From: Antedon mediterranea
Lineage: Eukaryota > Echinodermata > Crinoidea > Comatulida > Antedonidae
DNA: 64,000 nt
Reading direction: 5' to 3'
Assembly: GCF_964355755.1 (NCBI RefSeq)
Contig: NC_092680.1
Coordinates: 12,065,001-12,129,000, forward strand
A program made the position numbers and the translations under genes. Every line of letters begins with the position of its first letter. The first letter of the stretch is position 1. Under the pieces are notes generated by a model. That model saw only the letters and a list, made by a program, of their open reading frames with translations. It ran no database searches and was not told where the DNA came from. Positions 13,062 through 25,014 of the stretch are shown here, one piece after another.

Positions 13062-16000
13062 CAAAAAATAAAAGGATTGAAATTTGGCTATTTTTGCGAA
13101 AATTTCATAGGAATTTTTTTGAAAAATGGCCAATATTTCCACTTTTTAAAATTCAATAATTATGCTATTATATTGGCATTTATGCAAATATATTGTGTTA
13201 GCATCATCTTATAGAGCCATCGTAACTAGTTATGTCAAAAAATAAAAGGGTCAAAATTTGGCAAATTTTTCGTAAATTTTGCTGCGGGGGACCATACAAT
13301 TTTTTTCTCGAAAAATGGTCAAAATTTCCATTGTTTAAAATTAAAAAAGTATGCTATATAATATTGCCATTTATGCAAATATATTGTGCTAACATCATCT
13401 TATGTAACTAGTTATGTCAAAAAATAAAAGGGTCGAAATTTGTGGGGGACTACAGAATTTTTTTTTTCGTAAAATGGCAAAAATTTCCACTTTTTGAAAT
13501 TCAAAAATTATGCTATAATATTGCCATTTATGCACATATATTGTGCTAACATTATTTTATAGAGCCATAGTAACTAGTTATGTACAAAAATAAAAGGTTT
13601 GAAATTGTGCCATTTTTGTGAAAATTTCCCTGCGGGGGACCATAGGAATTCTTTTCGAAAAATGGCCAAAATGTACACTTTTTAAAATTCAATAATTATG
13701 CTATTATATTGGTATTTATGCAAATATATTGTGTTAGAATCATCTTATAGAGCCATCGTAACTAGTTATGTCAAAAACTAAAAGGGTCGAAATTTGGCAA
13801 ATTTTTCGAAAATTTTGCTGCGTGGGACCATAGGAATTTTTTCGAAAAATTGCCAAAATTTCCACTTTTTGAAATTCAAAAATTATGCTATAATATTGCC
13901 ATTTATGCACATATATTGTGCTAACATCATCTTATAGAGCCATAGTAACTAGTTATGTCAAAAAATAAAAGGATCTAAATTTGGCCATTTTTCGAAAATT
14001 TCCCTTCGGGGGACCATAAGATTTTTATTCGAAAAATGGCGAAAATTTACACTTTTTGAAATTCGAAAATTATGCTATAATATTGCCATTAATGCAAATA
14101 TATTGTGCTAACATCATCTTATACAGCCAGAGTAACTAGTTATGTCAAAAAAATAAAAGGTTTGAAATTTTACCATTTTTGCGAAAATTTCCATGCCTTA
14201 AGAATTCTTTTCGAAAAATGACCAAAATTTCCAATTTTTAAAAATCAATAATTATGCTATTATATTGGCATTTATGCAAATATATTGTGTTAGAATCATC
14301 TTATACAGCCATAGTAACTAATTATGTCAAAAAATAAAAGGTTTGAAATTTGGCCATTTTTGCGAAAATTTTCCTGCCTTAGGAATTCTTTTCGAAAAAT
14401 GACCAAAATTTCTACTTTTTTAAATTCAAAAATTATGCTATAATATTGCCATTTATGCACATATATTGTGCTAACATCATCTTATAGAGCCATAGTAACT
14501 AGTTATGTCAAAAAATAAAAGGATCTAAATTTGGCCATTTTTCGAAAATTTCCCTTCGGGGGACCATAAGATTTTTATTCGAAAAATGGCGAAAATTTAC
14601 ACTTTTTGAAATTCGAAAATTATGCTATAATATTGCCATTAATGCAAATATATTGTGCTAACATCATCTTATACAGCCAGAGTAACTAGTTATGTCAAAA
14701 AAATAAAAGGTTTGAAATTTTACCATTTTTGCGAAAATTTTCTTACGGGGGACCGTAGGAATTTTTTCGAAAAATGCCAAAAATTTCGACTTTTTAAAAT
14801 TTAAAAAGTATGCTTTATAATAGTGCCATTTATGCAAATATATTGTGCTAACATCATCTTATACAGCCATTTTAACTAGTTATGTCAAAAAATATAAGGG
14901 TCAAAGTTTGCGGGGGACCACAGGATTTTTATTTTCGAAAAATTGCCAAAATTTCCACTTGAAATTAAAAAATTATGCTATAATATTGCCATTTATGCAC
15001 GTATATTGTGCTAACATTATTTTATAGAGCCATAGTAACTAGTCATGTCAAAAAAAAAAAGGTTTCAAATTTTGCCATTTTTGTGAAAATTTCCCTGCGG
15101 GGGACCATAGGAATTCTTTCGAAAAATGACCAAAATTTCCACTTTTTAAAATTCAATAATTATGCTATTATATTGGCATTTATGCAAATATATTGTGTTA
15201 GAATCATCTTATAGAGCCGTCGTAACTAGTTATGTCAAAAACTAAAAGAGTCGAAATTTGGCAATTTTTCGAAAATTTCGCTGCGTGGGACCATATGAAT
15301 TTTTTCGAAAAATTGCCAAAATTTCCACTTTTTGAAATTCAAAAATTATGCTATAATATTGACATTTATGCACATATATTATGCTAACATCATCTTATAG
15401 AGCCATAGTAACTAGTTATGTCAAAAATAAAAAGTTTGAAATTTTGCCATTTTTACGAAAATTTCCCTACGGGGGACCATGGAATTTTTTCGAAAAATGG
15501 CCAAAATTTCTACTTCTTAAAATTAAAAAAGTATGCTATATAATATTGCCATTTATGCAAATATATTGTGCTAACATCATCTTATTGAGCCATAGTAACT
15601 AGTTATGTCAAAAAATAAAAGGATTGAAATTTGGCCATTTTTGCGAAAATTTCATACGAATTTTTTTGAAAAATGGCCAATATTTCCACTTTTTAAAATT
15701 CAATAATTATGCTATTATATTGGCATTTATGCAAATATATTGTGTTAGCATCATCTTATAGAGCCATCGTAACTAGTTATGTCAAAAATAAAAGGGTCAA
15801 AATTTGGCAAATTTTTCGTAAATTTTGCTGCGGGGGACCATACAATTTTTTTTCGAAAAATGGTCAAAATTTCCATTGTTTAAAATTAAAAAAGTATGCT
15901 ATATAATATTGCCATTTATGCAAATATATTGTGCTAACATCATCTTATGTAACTAGTTATGTCAAAAAATAAAAGGGTCGAAATTTGTGGGGGACTACAG

Positions 16001-16317
16001 AATTTTTTTTTTCGTAAAATGGCAAAAATTTCCACTTTTTGAAATTCAAAAATTATGCTATAATATTGCCATTTATGCACATATATTGTGCTAACATTAT
16101 TTTATAGAGCCATAGTAACTAGTTATGTACAAAAATAAAAGGTTTGAAATTGTGCCATTTTTGTGAAAATTTCCCTGCGGGGGACCATAGGAATTCTTTT
16201 CGAAAAATGGCCAAAATTTACACTTTTTAAAATTCAATAATTATGCTATTATATTGGTATTTATGCAAATATATTGTGTTAGAATCATCTTATAGAGCCA
16301 TCGTAACTAGTTATGTC
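13062..16317 (+). repeat. Satellite B higher-order copy 3 (3,256 bp)
   Basis: Direct tandem copy of 9806-13061 with only scattered single-base differences in the lines I compared. After 16317 the sequence instead resembles the segment near 7790-8810 (offset about 8,529 bp), so the array continues as a mosaic. Confidence 0.9.
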
Positions 16318-18257
16318 AAAAACTAAAAGGGTCGAAATTTGGCAAATTTTTCGAAAATTTTGCTGCGTGGGACCATAGGATTTTTTTCGAAAAATTGCCA
16401 AAATTTCCACTTTTTGAAATTCAAAAATTATGCTATAATATTGCCATTTATGCACATATATTGTGCTAACATCATCTTATAGAGCCATAGTAACTAGTTA
16501 TGTCAAAAAATAAAAGGGTCTAAATTTGGCAATTTTTCGAAAATTTCCCTTGGGGGGACCATAAGATTTTTATTTGAAAAATGGCGAAAATTTACACATT
16601 TTTAAATTCGAAAATTATGCTATAATATTGCCATTTATGCAAATATATTGTGCTAACATCATCTTATACAGCCAGAGTAACTAGTTATGTCAAAAAATAA
16701 AAGGTTTGAAATTTTGCCATTTTTGCGAAAATTTCCCTGCCATAGGAATTTTTTCGAAAAATTGCCAAAATTTCTACTTTTTAAAATTAAAAAAGTATGC
16801 TATAATATTGCCATTTAGGCAAATATATTGTGCTAACATCATCTTATAGAGCCATAGTAACTAATTATGTCAAAAAATAAAAGGTTCGAAATTTGGCAAT
16901 TTTTGCGAAAATTTCCCTGCCTTAGGAATTCTTTTCGAAAAATGACCAAAATTTCCACTTTTTAAAAATCAATAATTATGCTATTATATTGGCATTTATG
17001 CAAATATATTGTGTTAGAATCATCTTATAGAGCCATAGTAACTAATTATGTCAAAAAATAAAAGGTTTGAAATTTGGCCATTTTTGCGAAAATTTCCCTG
17101 CCTTAGGAATTCTTTTCGAAAAATGACCAAAATTTCCACTTTTTGAAATTCAAAAATTATGCTATAATATTGCCATTTATGCACATATATTGTGCTAACA
17201 TCATCTTATAGAGCCATAGTAACTAGTTATGTCAAAAAATAAAAGGATCTAAATTTGGCCATTTTTCGAAAATTTCCCTTCGGGGGACCATAAGATTTTT
17301 ATTCGAAAAATGGCGAAAATTTACACTTTTTGAAATTCAAAAAGTATGCTATATAATAGTGCCATTTATGCAAATTTATTGTGCTAACATCATCTTATAG
17401 AGCCATAGTAACTAGTTATGTCAAAAAATAAAAGGTTTGAAATTTGGCCATTTTTGCGAAAATTTCATAGGATTTTTTTCGAAAAATGGCCAAAATTTCT
17501 TATAAAATTCAATAATTATGCTATTATATTGGCATTTATGCAAATATATTGTTTTAGCATCATCTTATAGAGCCATCGTAACTAGGTATGTCATAAAATA
17601 AAAGGATCGAAATTTGGCAAATTTCCATTGTTTAAAATTAAAAAAGTATGCTATATAATATTGCCATTTATGCAAATATATTGTGCTAACATCATCTTAT
17701 AGAGCCATAGTAACTAGTTATGTCAACAAAAAAAAGGGTCGAAATTTGCGAGGGGACCATAGGATTTTTTTCTCTCGGAAAAAATGTCAAAATTTCCACT
17801 TTTTAAATACAATAATTATGCTATTATATTGGCATTTATGCAAATATATTGTGTTAGAATCATCTTATAGAGTCATCGTAACTAGTTATGTCAAAAAATA
17901 AAAGGGTCGAAATTTGGCAATTTCTCGAAAATTTCGCTGCGGGGGACCATAGGAATTTTTTCGAAAAATTGCCAAAATTTCCACTTTTTGAAATTCAAAC
18001 ATTATGCTATAATATTGCCATTTATGCACATATATTGTGCTAACATCATCTTATACAGCCAGAGTAACAAGTTATGTCAAAAAATAAAAGGTTTAAAATT
18101 TTGCCATTTTTGCGAAAATTTCCCTGCGGGGGACCATAGGAATTTTTTCGAAAAATGGCCAAAATTTCTACTTTTTAAAATTAAAAAAGTATGCTATAAT
18201 TATAATATTGCCATTTATGCAAATATATTGTGCTAACATCATCTTATAGAGCCATAG

Positions 18258-19067
18258 TAGAATACTACTTACATTTTAGTTTAGCTGGGCTAACCTACCT
18301 CACCTCTCACATGCCCTCCTGAAAAAACGCGATCGAAATTACTGGAACCCTACCCTAGCCTACTAGACCTAGATAGTAGTAATGCGTAGTACCATGGAAC
18401 TATAATAAATGGTAGACGTACTAGTACTGTGTAGTATAATATGTTAACATGTCTGGCTCTACGAGGCCTTTTTATGCTCATAGGATGGCTTTTTTGGGCG
18501 TCCCAATGTAGGCCTATGCCTATAGCTAGGACAGATTTTCCATTCCTGCAGGCCTGTAGCCTATGCTCTAGTAGGGCGGCCGGGTGTACTCTGGTCGATT
18601 CACCCCTGGTCGACTCGTACCCATGCCAACTCGTACTTAACTTCCTACCCTAAACTCGTATCCAACCAAATCATTGGTTGATTTCCCGCTAGACTAGTAG
18701 GCCTAGCCTAGCTACAATATTCATTATGCCCTGCTAAAAAGGTAGATGAGCTACTAGACTAATTACGAAATTCGTATAATAATAACAATAATTTACTAGA
18801 AGGCCTAAAAGCGGCGGAAAACACCTTTCCATTCTTGCATGGCAGTACGAAAACCTGCCTATGGTTGTACATCATTGTAAATTGTCAACACACACTGTGC
18901 TACAGACAGTGTACCGTGTGTTAAAGGTACAGCATTTATAGCAGACAGCAACGTGTATAACTTGCTATAGTTTTACAGATAGCACCTGTAGACAGTAGCA
19001 GAATCGGTTGCACCAACATAATTTCTGTGACTACAATATATGGCTTTTTTCAGTTCCTTACACTTTA
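18258..19067. other. Non-coding flank of retroelement block, copy 1
   Basis: Low-copy DNA between satellite B and the ORF2 remnant, repeated with few changes at 56021-56822. It starts at TAGAATACTACTTA in both copies. It is rich in TAGGCCTA/CTAGCC palindromes and holds two ACTCGTACC motifs near 18610-18660. The small plus-strand frames at 18441-18653 and 19008-19229 have no recognisable domain, and the second lies antisense to the ORF2 remnant. Confidence 0.6.
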
Positions 19068-20127
19068 CACTTAAATCTATCTGTAGCTTCATTTGTTTTT
19101 AAAATCTTAGCCTTCCTATATGATTTTCTTTTCTTTGTACAAAGTTTCTTAATTTCTGTAGTAATCCATGGAAATAATTTAGTCTTATTTCTTTTCTTAA
19201 TAGGCACAGATTCATATTTTCAAACATAAAACAATTTTCCCAATTAAAATTAATTAATATGCTTTTCATCTTTTCAAAATCTGCATTTTTTAGTGCATAT
19301 ACAGTTTTTGTTATAACTTTGTCACGTTGTTTTGATATCCTTAGACATATCTCAATTGTCTCATGATCACATGAGTCAAAATTGTTAATAATTTGACATT
19401 TATCAATTAAAAGTGGATTACTAACAAAAGCCAAGTCCAAAAAGTGCCCATCCCCATTTCGTGTTACATAAGAAGGCTGATCTATTATTTGCACTAGTCC
19501 AGTTGCCATTGTTCCTTCTACCAAGCTTCCTGCTTGGGCGGATAAACCATTGTTCACATTCAAACAATTCCAATCAACATGAATATTAAAGTCGCCTATG
19601 AGTAATACCTGTTTGTAATCAACAACTTTTGCTTGAACTTGATCTAGAATATCAATAAAGGAATTTAAATATTGAACATTTGAAGAAGGCGGCCTATAAA
19701 ACACTCCTAATAAAATTTTACCTATATTACTATGACATTCTATCCAAATCAGTTCAAGTGTATCAATATTGAGATCTGTGCATAAAGATGGATTTAAACA
19801 TGTTTTACAAGCAATTAAAACCCCCCCTCCATGAGAATTTCTATCCTTTCTAAAAATGGTATAATCATTGTTTAAAAGCTGACTATCATATACTGTGCTA
19901 TCAAGCTATGTCTCTGATATAGCAATGACGTCATGAGACGAAGAAGAAAATCTAACATTGAAATCTAATAATTTGTTTTTCACACTTCTTATATTACAAT
20001 AGAATAAACTTAACATTTTACTTGATTTTGTGTTACCTGAATTTACTATATTACTGCTATTATTACTAGAATCATTGTTTATATTAATTTCATTTAATGT
20101 TATGTCATTATCATCAGCACTCTTCAT
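19068..20127 (-). pseudogene. Non-LTR retrotransposon ORF2 remnant: AP-type endonuclease, copy 1
   Basis: Endonuclease domain (EEP/exonuclease-endonuclease-phosphatase family) of a CR1/L2-type non-LTR retrotransposon, the enzyme that nicks target DNA to prime reverse transcription. Visible motifs in order are YCNIRSVKNK, DVIAISET, YRPPSSN, LLIGDFNIHVDW, LDLAFVSNP and SCDHE, which cover the metal-binding and catalytic Asn, Glu, Asp and His positions. The reading frame has an in-frame TAG at 19906-19908 where copy 2 has Trp (ISETWLD). Near 19211-19235 a frameshift moves the linker (VPIKKRN, then PWITTEIKKL) to another frame, which ends at 19068. No reverse transcriptase follows, so the element is truncated at its 3' side, the opposite of the usual 5' truncation. 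The endonuclease call is firm; the clade is an inference from ORF1. Confidence 0.85.
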
Positions 20128-20169
20128 CTTAGCTACATTTATTACGGCTTCATCTACTTTGCCATTTTT

Positions 20170-21217
20170 TCAGTGTTCAACTTGGCAAAATTTCGCTTTA
20201 TGTCCTACTTGTTTACAAACCCAACACACAACTGCTTTTCCATGTCTGCAAACTCGTCGTACATGTCCACTCTCGCCACAGAAATGACAATTTGCTACAG
20301 GCATGCTTTGATGATCTCTAGTGTGCGTGCTTCCAGTTATTCTATTTTATTTTTGTGATATTATTGACAGTACATTATTAATACTCTTAACCAAGGCTGA
20401 TGTACCCCTCAAGTTAAGATGTAAACCATGACTTGTAAACTTTGATGAATCCACTCCATATCGTGTAGTGAAAGCTCGGCTGTGATCAATAACAATGTTA
20501 CCGAAAGAATATTTGAGCATTTCATTTACGTCAGATACGCGTCTGTTTATCAAAAGATCATCAAGTCTCGGGCAAATCGCTGAGATGAAAACCTCGCCTG
20601 TTATCCTCATTTTAAGCCTTGATATCATATCAGTGTAGTCGTTCTTTAGCCTATCCAACTCAAAGTTGATATCGCAACAGTCATTTGTTCCAGCATGAAT
20701 GACAACATTTTCTACATTGGTCAGATCGATCTCACATAATTTATAGTTAACTTGTTCCACAGTTGCTCCTCTTAATGTTCTCACAGATGTTTCACATAGA
20801 CCATTTGTCTTAATATGCTTCAGCATAGAGTCACCTATTATTAGATTTCTTTGTTGTTTAGCTGGAATTTGTTTGGCTGGAATCTGTTTAGCTGGAATTT
20901 GTTTAGCTGGAATTTGTTTAGCTGGAAGTTGTTTTGCTGGAATTTGTTCGGCTTTTTTGTAGGCTTTGGTGATACATTATTATAAGTAATATTTTGCAAA
21001 TTTTCTTCACAGACTTTGCCTTCTTCCCTCCTAGTGATACTGAGGCAAGGGTTATTCAAATTAATAGATGTTTGAGTATTTGATTTTACAACTGATCTCT
21101 TTGCTGAACATCTTGGTTGTTTGAAATCCTGTTCACTTACTAGAACCTGTAACGTCTTGACTTGTTCCTCTAATACAGCATTCCTATCAATAATTTCCTT
21201 ATACGAGGATGAGAGAT
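20170..21217 (-). pseudogene. Retrotransposon ORF1 remnant: coiled coil, SGNH esterase, two CCHC knuckles, copy 1
   Basis: ORF1 of a CR1/L2-type element, whose product would bind element RNA. From the 5' side it shows a predicted coiled coil (KEIIDRNAVLEEQVKTLQ) open up to the satellite A junction, so the N-terminus is lost. A Lys/Gln-rich pentapeptide repeat (IPAKQ) follows, then an SGNH/GDSL hydrolase domain with block I GDS, block II RGATVEQ, block III HAGTND and block V HGLHLN. The usual block V Asp is His here, so a Ser-His dyad or no activity is possible. Two CX2CX4HX4C zinc knuckles lie at 20170-20289. Breaks: a 1-bp deletion near 20958 relative to copy 2 shifts the frame of the pentapeptide repeat, and an in-frame TAA at 20347 lies between esterase and knuckles. 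Confidence 0.8.
20850..20950 (-). repeat. Coding minisatellite, 15-bp unit (IPAKQ)n
   Basis: Six to seven tandem copies of a 15-bp unit (AGCTGGAATTTGTTT on the plus strand) inside ORF1, between coiled coil and esterase. In copy 1 the frame is shifted so that the same DNA reads as NKFQL-type repeats. Confidence 0.85.
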
Positions 21218-23033
21218 TTAAAAACGTTTAAGACCATTTTGAGCATTTCGACAAAACTTTTTCACACAAAACATCAAAGTGTACAAAAAGCTTCAAATCG
21301 CATTTGGAGACGTTTTAGACCATTTTGTGATATTCGAAAAAAATTGTTAACATAAAAACACAAAAGTGCTTAGAATAGCTTCAAATCGCATTTGGAGACG
21401 TTTTAGACCATTTTGTGCAATTCGATGAAACTTGTTTACACAAAAACATCAAAGTGCTTAAAATCACATTAGAAACCGTTTTAGACCATTTTGAGCATTT
21501 CGATAATAAACTTTTCACACAAAAACATCAAAGAGCACAAAATAGCTTAATATCGTATTTAAAAACGTTTTAGACCATTTTGAGCATTTCGACAAAACTT
21601 AACATCAAAGTGTACAGAATAGCTTCAAATCGCATTTGAAAACGTTTTAGACCATTTTGTGCATTTCGATGAAACTTGGTTACACTAAAACATCAAAGTG
21701 CTTAGAACCCCCCCACATAAGAAACCGTTTTAGACCATTTTGAGCATTTCGATAAAACTTTTCACACAAAAACATCAAAGTGCACAAAATAGCTTAATAT
21801 GGTATCTAAAAACGTTTTAGACCATTTTGAGCATTTCGACAAAACTTAACATCAAAGTGTACAGAATAGCTTTAAATCACATTTGGAGACGTTTTAGACT
21901 AGTTGTGTGCATTTCGATGAAACTTGGTTACACAAAAACATCAAAGTGCTTAAAATCACATTAGAAACCGTTTTAGACCATTTTGAGCATTTCGATAATA
22001 AACTTTTCACACAAAAACATCAAAGAGCACAAAATAGCTTAATATCGTATTTAAAAACGTTTTAGACAATTTTGAGCATTTCGACAAAACTTAACATCAA
22101 AGTGTACAGAATAGCTTCAAATCGCATTTGAAACCGTTTTAGACCATTTTGGGCATTTCGATAAAACTTTTCACACAAAAACATCAAAGTGCACAAAATA
22201 GCTTAATATGGTATCTAAAAACGTTTTAGACCATTTTGAGCATTTCGAAAAAAATTAAAATCAAAGTGTACAGAATACCTTCAAATCACATTTGGAGACG
22301 TTTTAGACTAGTTGTGTGCATTTCGATGAAACTTGGTTACACAAAAACATCAAAGTGCTTAAAATCACATTATAAACCGGTTTAGACCATTTTGAGCATT
22401 TCGATTAAACTTTTCACACAAAAACATCAAAGAGCACAAAATAGCTTAATATTGTATTTAAAAACGTTTTAGACCATTTTGAGCATTTCGACAAAACTTT
22501 TTTACACAAAACAACAAAGTGTACAAAATAGCTTCAAATCGCATTTGGAGACGTTGTAGACCATTTTGTGATTTTCGAAAAAAATTGTTAACATAAAAAC
22601 ACAAAAGTGCTTAGAATAACTTCAAATCGCATTTGGAGACGTTTTAGACCATTTTGTGCAATTCGATGAAACTTCTTTACACAAAAACATCAAAGTGCTT
22701 AAAATCACATTAGAAACCGTTTTAGACCATTTTGAGCATTTCGATAATAAACTTTTCACACAAAAACATCAAAGAGCACAAAATAGCTTAATATCGTATT
22801 TAAAAACGTTTGAGACCATTTTGAGCATTTCGACAAAACTTAAAATTAAAGTGTACAGAATAGCTTCAAATCGCATTTGAAACCGTTTTCGACCATTTTT
22901 AGCATTTCGATAAAAGTTTTTCACACAAAAACATCAAAATGCACAAAATAGTTTAATATGGTATTTTAAAACGTTTTAGACCATTTTGAGCATTTCGACA
23001 AAACTTTTTCACACAAACCATCAAAGTGTACAG
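21218..23033 (-). repeat. Satellite A array, reverse orientation
   Basis: The CGTTTTAGACCATTTT core recurs every 80-90 bp, the complement of the array at the window start. It directly abuts the 5' end of the ORF1 remnant. A longer group starting at about 21900 repeats one starting at about 21430. A run of seven C at about 21709 is absent from the matching unit of copy 2. Confidence 0.93.
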
Positions 23034-24888
23034 ATGTTAACACAATATATGGTCATAAATGGCAATATTATAGTCTATTTAATGGATTTTAAAAGGTGGA
23101 AAATTTGGTCATTTTTCGAAAAATTTCCTGTGGTCCCCAGCAGGAAAATTTTTCGAAAAATGGCCAAATTTCGACCCTTTTATTTTTTGACATAACTAGT
23201 TACTATGGCTCTATAAGATGATGTTAACACAATATATTTGCATAAATGGCAATATTTTAGCATAATTATAGAATTTTAAAAATTGGAAATTTTGGCCCTT
23301 TTTCAAAAAAATTCCTATGGTCCCCCAGAAGGAAATTTTCGAAAATTGGCAAAATTTTAACCCTTTTATTTTTTGACATAACTAGTTACTATGGCTCTAT
23401 AAGATGATGTTAGCACAATATATTAGTAAAAAAGGCAATATTATAGCATAATTATTGAATTTTAAAAAGTGGGAATTTTGGCCATTTTTCGACCCTTTTA
23501 TTTTTTTGACATAACTAGCTGCTATGTCTCTATAAGATGATGTTAACACAATATATTTGCATAAATGCCAATATAATAGCATAATTATTGAATTTTAAAA
23601 AGTAGAGATTTTGGCAATTTTTCGAAAAAAATCCTATGGTCCCCATCAGGGAAATTTTCGAAAAATATCCAAATTTTGTTACTTTTATTTTTCACATAAC
23701 TAGTTACTATGGCTCTATAAGGTGATGTTAGCACAATATATTTGCATAAATGGCAATATTATAGCATAATTTTTGAATTTTAAACAATGGAAATTTTGAC
23801 AATTTTTCGAAAAAAAATCCTATGGTCCCTCGCAGGGAAATTTTTAGAAAAATGGCCAAATTTCGACCCTTTTATTTCTTGAAATAACTAGTTACTATGG
23901 CTCTATAAGATGATGTTAACACAATATATGCGCATAAATGGCAATATTATAGCCTAATTATAGAATTTTAAAAAGTGGGAATTTTGGCCATTTTTCGACC
24001 CTTTTATTTTTTTGACATAACTAGCTGCTATGTCTCTATAAGATGATGTTAACACAATATATTTGCATAAATGCAAATATTATAGCATAGTTATTGAATT
24101 TTAAAAAGTAGAGATTTTGGCAATTTTTTGAAAAAATTCCTATGGTCCCCATCATGGAAATTTTCGAAAAATGGCCAAATTTTGATCCTATTATTTTTTG
24201 ACATAACTAGTTACTATGGCTCTATAAGATGATGCTAACACAATATATTTGCATAAATGCCAATATAATAGCATAATTATTGAATTTTAAAAAGTGGAAA
24301 TTTTGGCCATTTTTCGAAAAAATTTCTATAGTCCCCCGCAGGGAAACTTTCGCAAAAATGGCCAAATTTCAAACCTTTTATTTTTTAACAAAACTAGTTA
24401 CTATGGCTCTATAAGATGATGTTAGCACAATATATTTGCAAAAATGGCAATATTATAGCATAATTATTTAATTTTAAAAAGTGGGAATTTTGGCCATTTT
24501 TCGACCCTTTTATTTTTTTGACATAACTAGCTGCTATTTCTCTATAGGATGATGTTAACACAATATATTTGCATAAATGCCAATATTATAGCATAATTAT
24601 TGTATTTTAAAAAGTGGAAATTTTGGCCATTTTTCGAAAAAATTCCTATGGTCCCCAGCAGGGAAATTTTCGGAAAATGGCCAAATTTGATCCTTTTATT
24701 TTTTGACATAACTAGTTACTATGGCTCTATAAGATGATGTTAGCACAATATATTTGCATAAATGGCAATATTATAGCATAATATTTGAATTTTAAAAATT
24801 GGAAATTTTTGCCATTTTTCGAAAAAATTCCTATGGTCCCCCGCAGGGAAATTTTCGCAAAAATGGCCAAACTTCAAATCTTTTATTA
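23034..24888 (-). repeat. Satellite B array, reverse orientation, segment 1
   Basis: Units run TTTTGACATAACTAGTTACTATGG, CTCTATAAGATGATGTTAACAC, GCATAAATGGCAATATTATAGC and so on, the complement of 5241-18257. Some units lack the GGTCCCCCGCAGGG core and read directly from GGCCATTTTTCGACCC. The A to B junction at 23034 is the same as the one at about 60229. Confidence 0.93.
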
Positions 24889-25014
24889 GTCGCGTGGACG
24901 CGACTCTACAGTTCACTATGTCGGTCGGTCTGTCGGTCTGTCTGTCGGTCCGGTATCACTTTGCGTTTTATCGCTTTTCTGTACTTTTTGAACTGTTTTG
25001 ATGTACAGAAAAGT
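24889..25014. other. GTCGGTC-type insert in satellite B, copy 1 (truncated)
   Basis: Begins with a 7-bp-stem palindrome GTCGCGTGGACGCGAC (24889-24904), then CTCTACAGTTCACTATG, a GTCGGTCTGTC minisatellite and CGCTTTTCTGTACTTTTTGAAC. It sits inside a satellite B unit after CTTTTATTA, the same position as the copy at 61391. It breaks at about 25014, where the L1-like fragment starts. I do not recognise a named element. Confidence 0.7.

Larger units (their letters stand above)
5241..18257 (+). repeat. Satellite B array, forward orientation
   Basis: Tandem monomers of about 175-190 bp. A typical unit runs from AGAGCCATAGTAACTAGTTATGTC, through AAAATAAAAGG, an inverted repeat around a GC-rich core (CTGCGGGGGACCATAGG), CCACTTTTTAAAATT, and ATTGCCATTTATGCAAATATATTGTGCTAACATCATCTTAT. 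The inverted repeat arms are GGCCATTTTTCGAAAA and its complement in intact units. Monomers differ mainly in the presence or length of the GGGGGACC core. About 70 units are present. Short frames of 60-82 codons recur at HOR spacing and are not genes. Confidence 0.95.

Noticed and set aside
1-18257. CRISPR array
   Set aside because: Repeats are contiguous diverged monomers with no unique spacers, and the context is eukaryotic.
20030-20358. Plus-strand frames antisense to ORF1/ORF2 (also at 57801-58204)
   Set aside because: They are shadows of the zinc-knuckle and N-terminal ORF2 coding strands. The minus strand carries the recognisable motifs.
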